64,000 nt of DNA, from the NCBI RefSeq assembly GCF_002269125.1, contig NZ_NQKI01000023.1:1-64000 (forward strand), in the 5' to 3' direction. The stretch comes from Pseudomonas lundensis (GTDB taxonomy: Bacteria > Pseudomonadota > Gammaproteobacteria > Pseudomonadales > Pseudomonadaceae). The position numbers and the translations under genes were made by a program. Of the stretch, positions 63,548 to 64,000 are shown piece by piece; position 1 is the first letter of the stretch, and the number at the start of each line of letters is the position of its first letter. Under the pieces are notes generated by a model. It had not been told where the DNA came from and made no database searches. It worked only from the letters and a program-made list of their open reading frames with translations.

Positions 63548-64000
63548 GTGAAACAGAATTCCCTCAAAGGTTGGTTCAAGAGCGGCGCCCCGGGCGTCTG
63601 GATCAGCGGTGGCGCGGTGTCGCTCGCGGTCATCATGACCATTGGTTTGCTGGCAGTGATTGCCGTGCGCGGGCTGGGCCACTTTTGGCCGGCTGATTTG
63701 GTGCTGGCGCAGTACAACGTGCCGGGCTCAGCCAATCACGTGGTGCTGGGCGAAGTGGTGCAAAAGGAAGAAGTGCCCCGCGAACGCCTGAAAAGCGCCG
63801 GTTTACCGGTGCCGGAACAAGGCCCCGAATTCATGACCCGCGAGCTGATCAAGGTCGGCAACCGCGACCTCAACGGCAACGACTTTTCGTGGGTGGTGGG
63901 CGAGTGGCTGACCGACCAGAAGACGCCGCCCGAGTTGCTGGCGGTCGAGCGTCGCGAGTGGGGTAACTTCTACGGCTATTTGGTCAATGTGAAAGAAAAC
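63548..64000 (+). CDS. pstA: Phosphate ABC transporter permease PstA, 5' part
   Basis: 151 codons from GTG 63548 up to the window end; the stop is outside. Residues KQNSLKGWFKSGAPGVWISG lead into a membrane helix (VSLAVIMTIGLLAVIAVRGL) and then a long periplasmic segment (VPRERLKSAGLPVPEQGPEF), again an extended Pseudomonas form. It begins 15 bp after pstC and forms the second permease subunit. Genes pstB and phoU are expected beyond 64000. Confidence 0.93.
   Translation, partial: MKQNSLKGWFKSGAPGVWISGGAVSLAVIMTIGLLAVIAVRGLGHFWPADLVLAQYNVPGSANHVVLGEVVQKEEVPRERLKSAGLPVPEQGPEFMTRELIKVGNRDLNGNDFSWVVGEWLTDQKTPPELLAVERREWGNFYGYLVNVKEN

Overview
The window reads as a Pseudomonas chromosome segment, most like the P. 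fluorescens/P. fragi side of the genus. The backbone gene order (uvrD, PAS-GGDEF-EAL, RpiR regulator, LysR, pyruvate carboxylase A and B; aspA-asparaginase-AGCS symporter; purE-purK; MFS-pstS-pstC-pstA) matches blocks known from P. aeruginosa and relatives. High-GC coding, intrinsic terminators, REP-type hairpins and genus-specific families (DUF6124, long PstC, GNAT-Rnk fusion) agree. All assignments come from reading the sequence; no database search was run.

Positions 1-2225 are a graveyard of insertion sequences: the right end of an IS3-family element, an oppositely oriented broken IS3 remnant, and at least three nested or deleted IS66-family pieces, including one with both ends but only about 142 bp long. 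Positions 2257-12801 form an accessory block that looks like a defence island. It holds a DUF3800 protein and a Rad50-like zinc-hook ATPase (with a small ORF overlapping the ATPase start), an HNH endonuclease, a divergent OLD-like ATPase with a TOPRIM-like C-terminus, and several A+T-rich small membrane proteins, one resembling the N-terminal part of putative AbiC abortive-infection proteins. The block ends at 12984-13134 in three spaced direct repeats and a TGT terminus that resemble a multi-site transposon end of the Tn7/TnsB type, so the island may be transposon cargo.

From 13246 onward the window is ordinary chromosome. 13315-18963 carries a GNAT-Rnk fusion, a secreted serine hydrolase, cyclopropane fatty acid synthase and cardiolipin synthase. 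19664-23560 is a zinc-starvation cluster: folE2 diverges from a COG0523-DUF1826-COG0523 operon across a candidate Zur box. 23780-34214 has pdxY, thioesterase, CPA2 antiporter, Tim44-like protein, EamA, uvrD and a c-di-GMP protein. 34371-39915 is the RpiR/LysR/pyruvate carboxylase block. 40032-49394 mixes acetyltransferases, a MocR regulator with DnaA-box-like repeats inside its gene, an acetylpolyamine deacetylase/polyamine-binding operon, an AraC regulator, asparaginase and an AGCS symporter. 50164-58247 includes aspA, a metzincin-like protein, purEK with a candidate attenuator, and small housekeeping genes. 59999-64000 is the phosphate-starvation pst operon with two Pho boxes, cut by the window end inside pstA.

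The most promising unexplained material is the Rad50-like/DUF3800 cassette inside the putative transposon, followed by the repeats at the island edge, the purE leader and the DnaA-box-like cluster.
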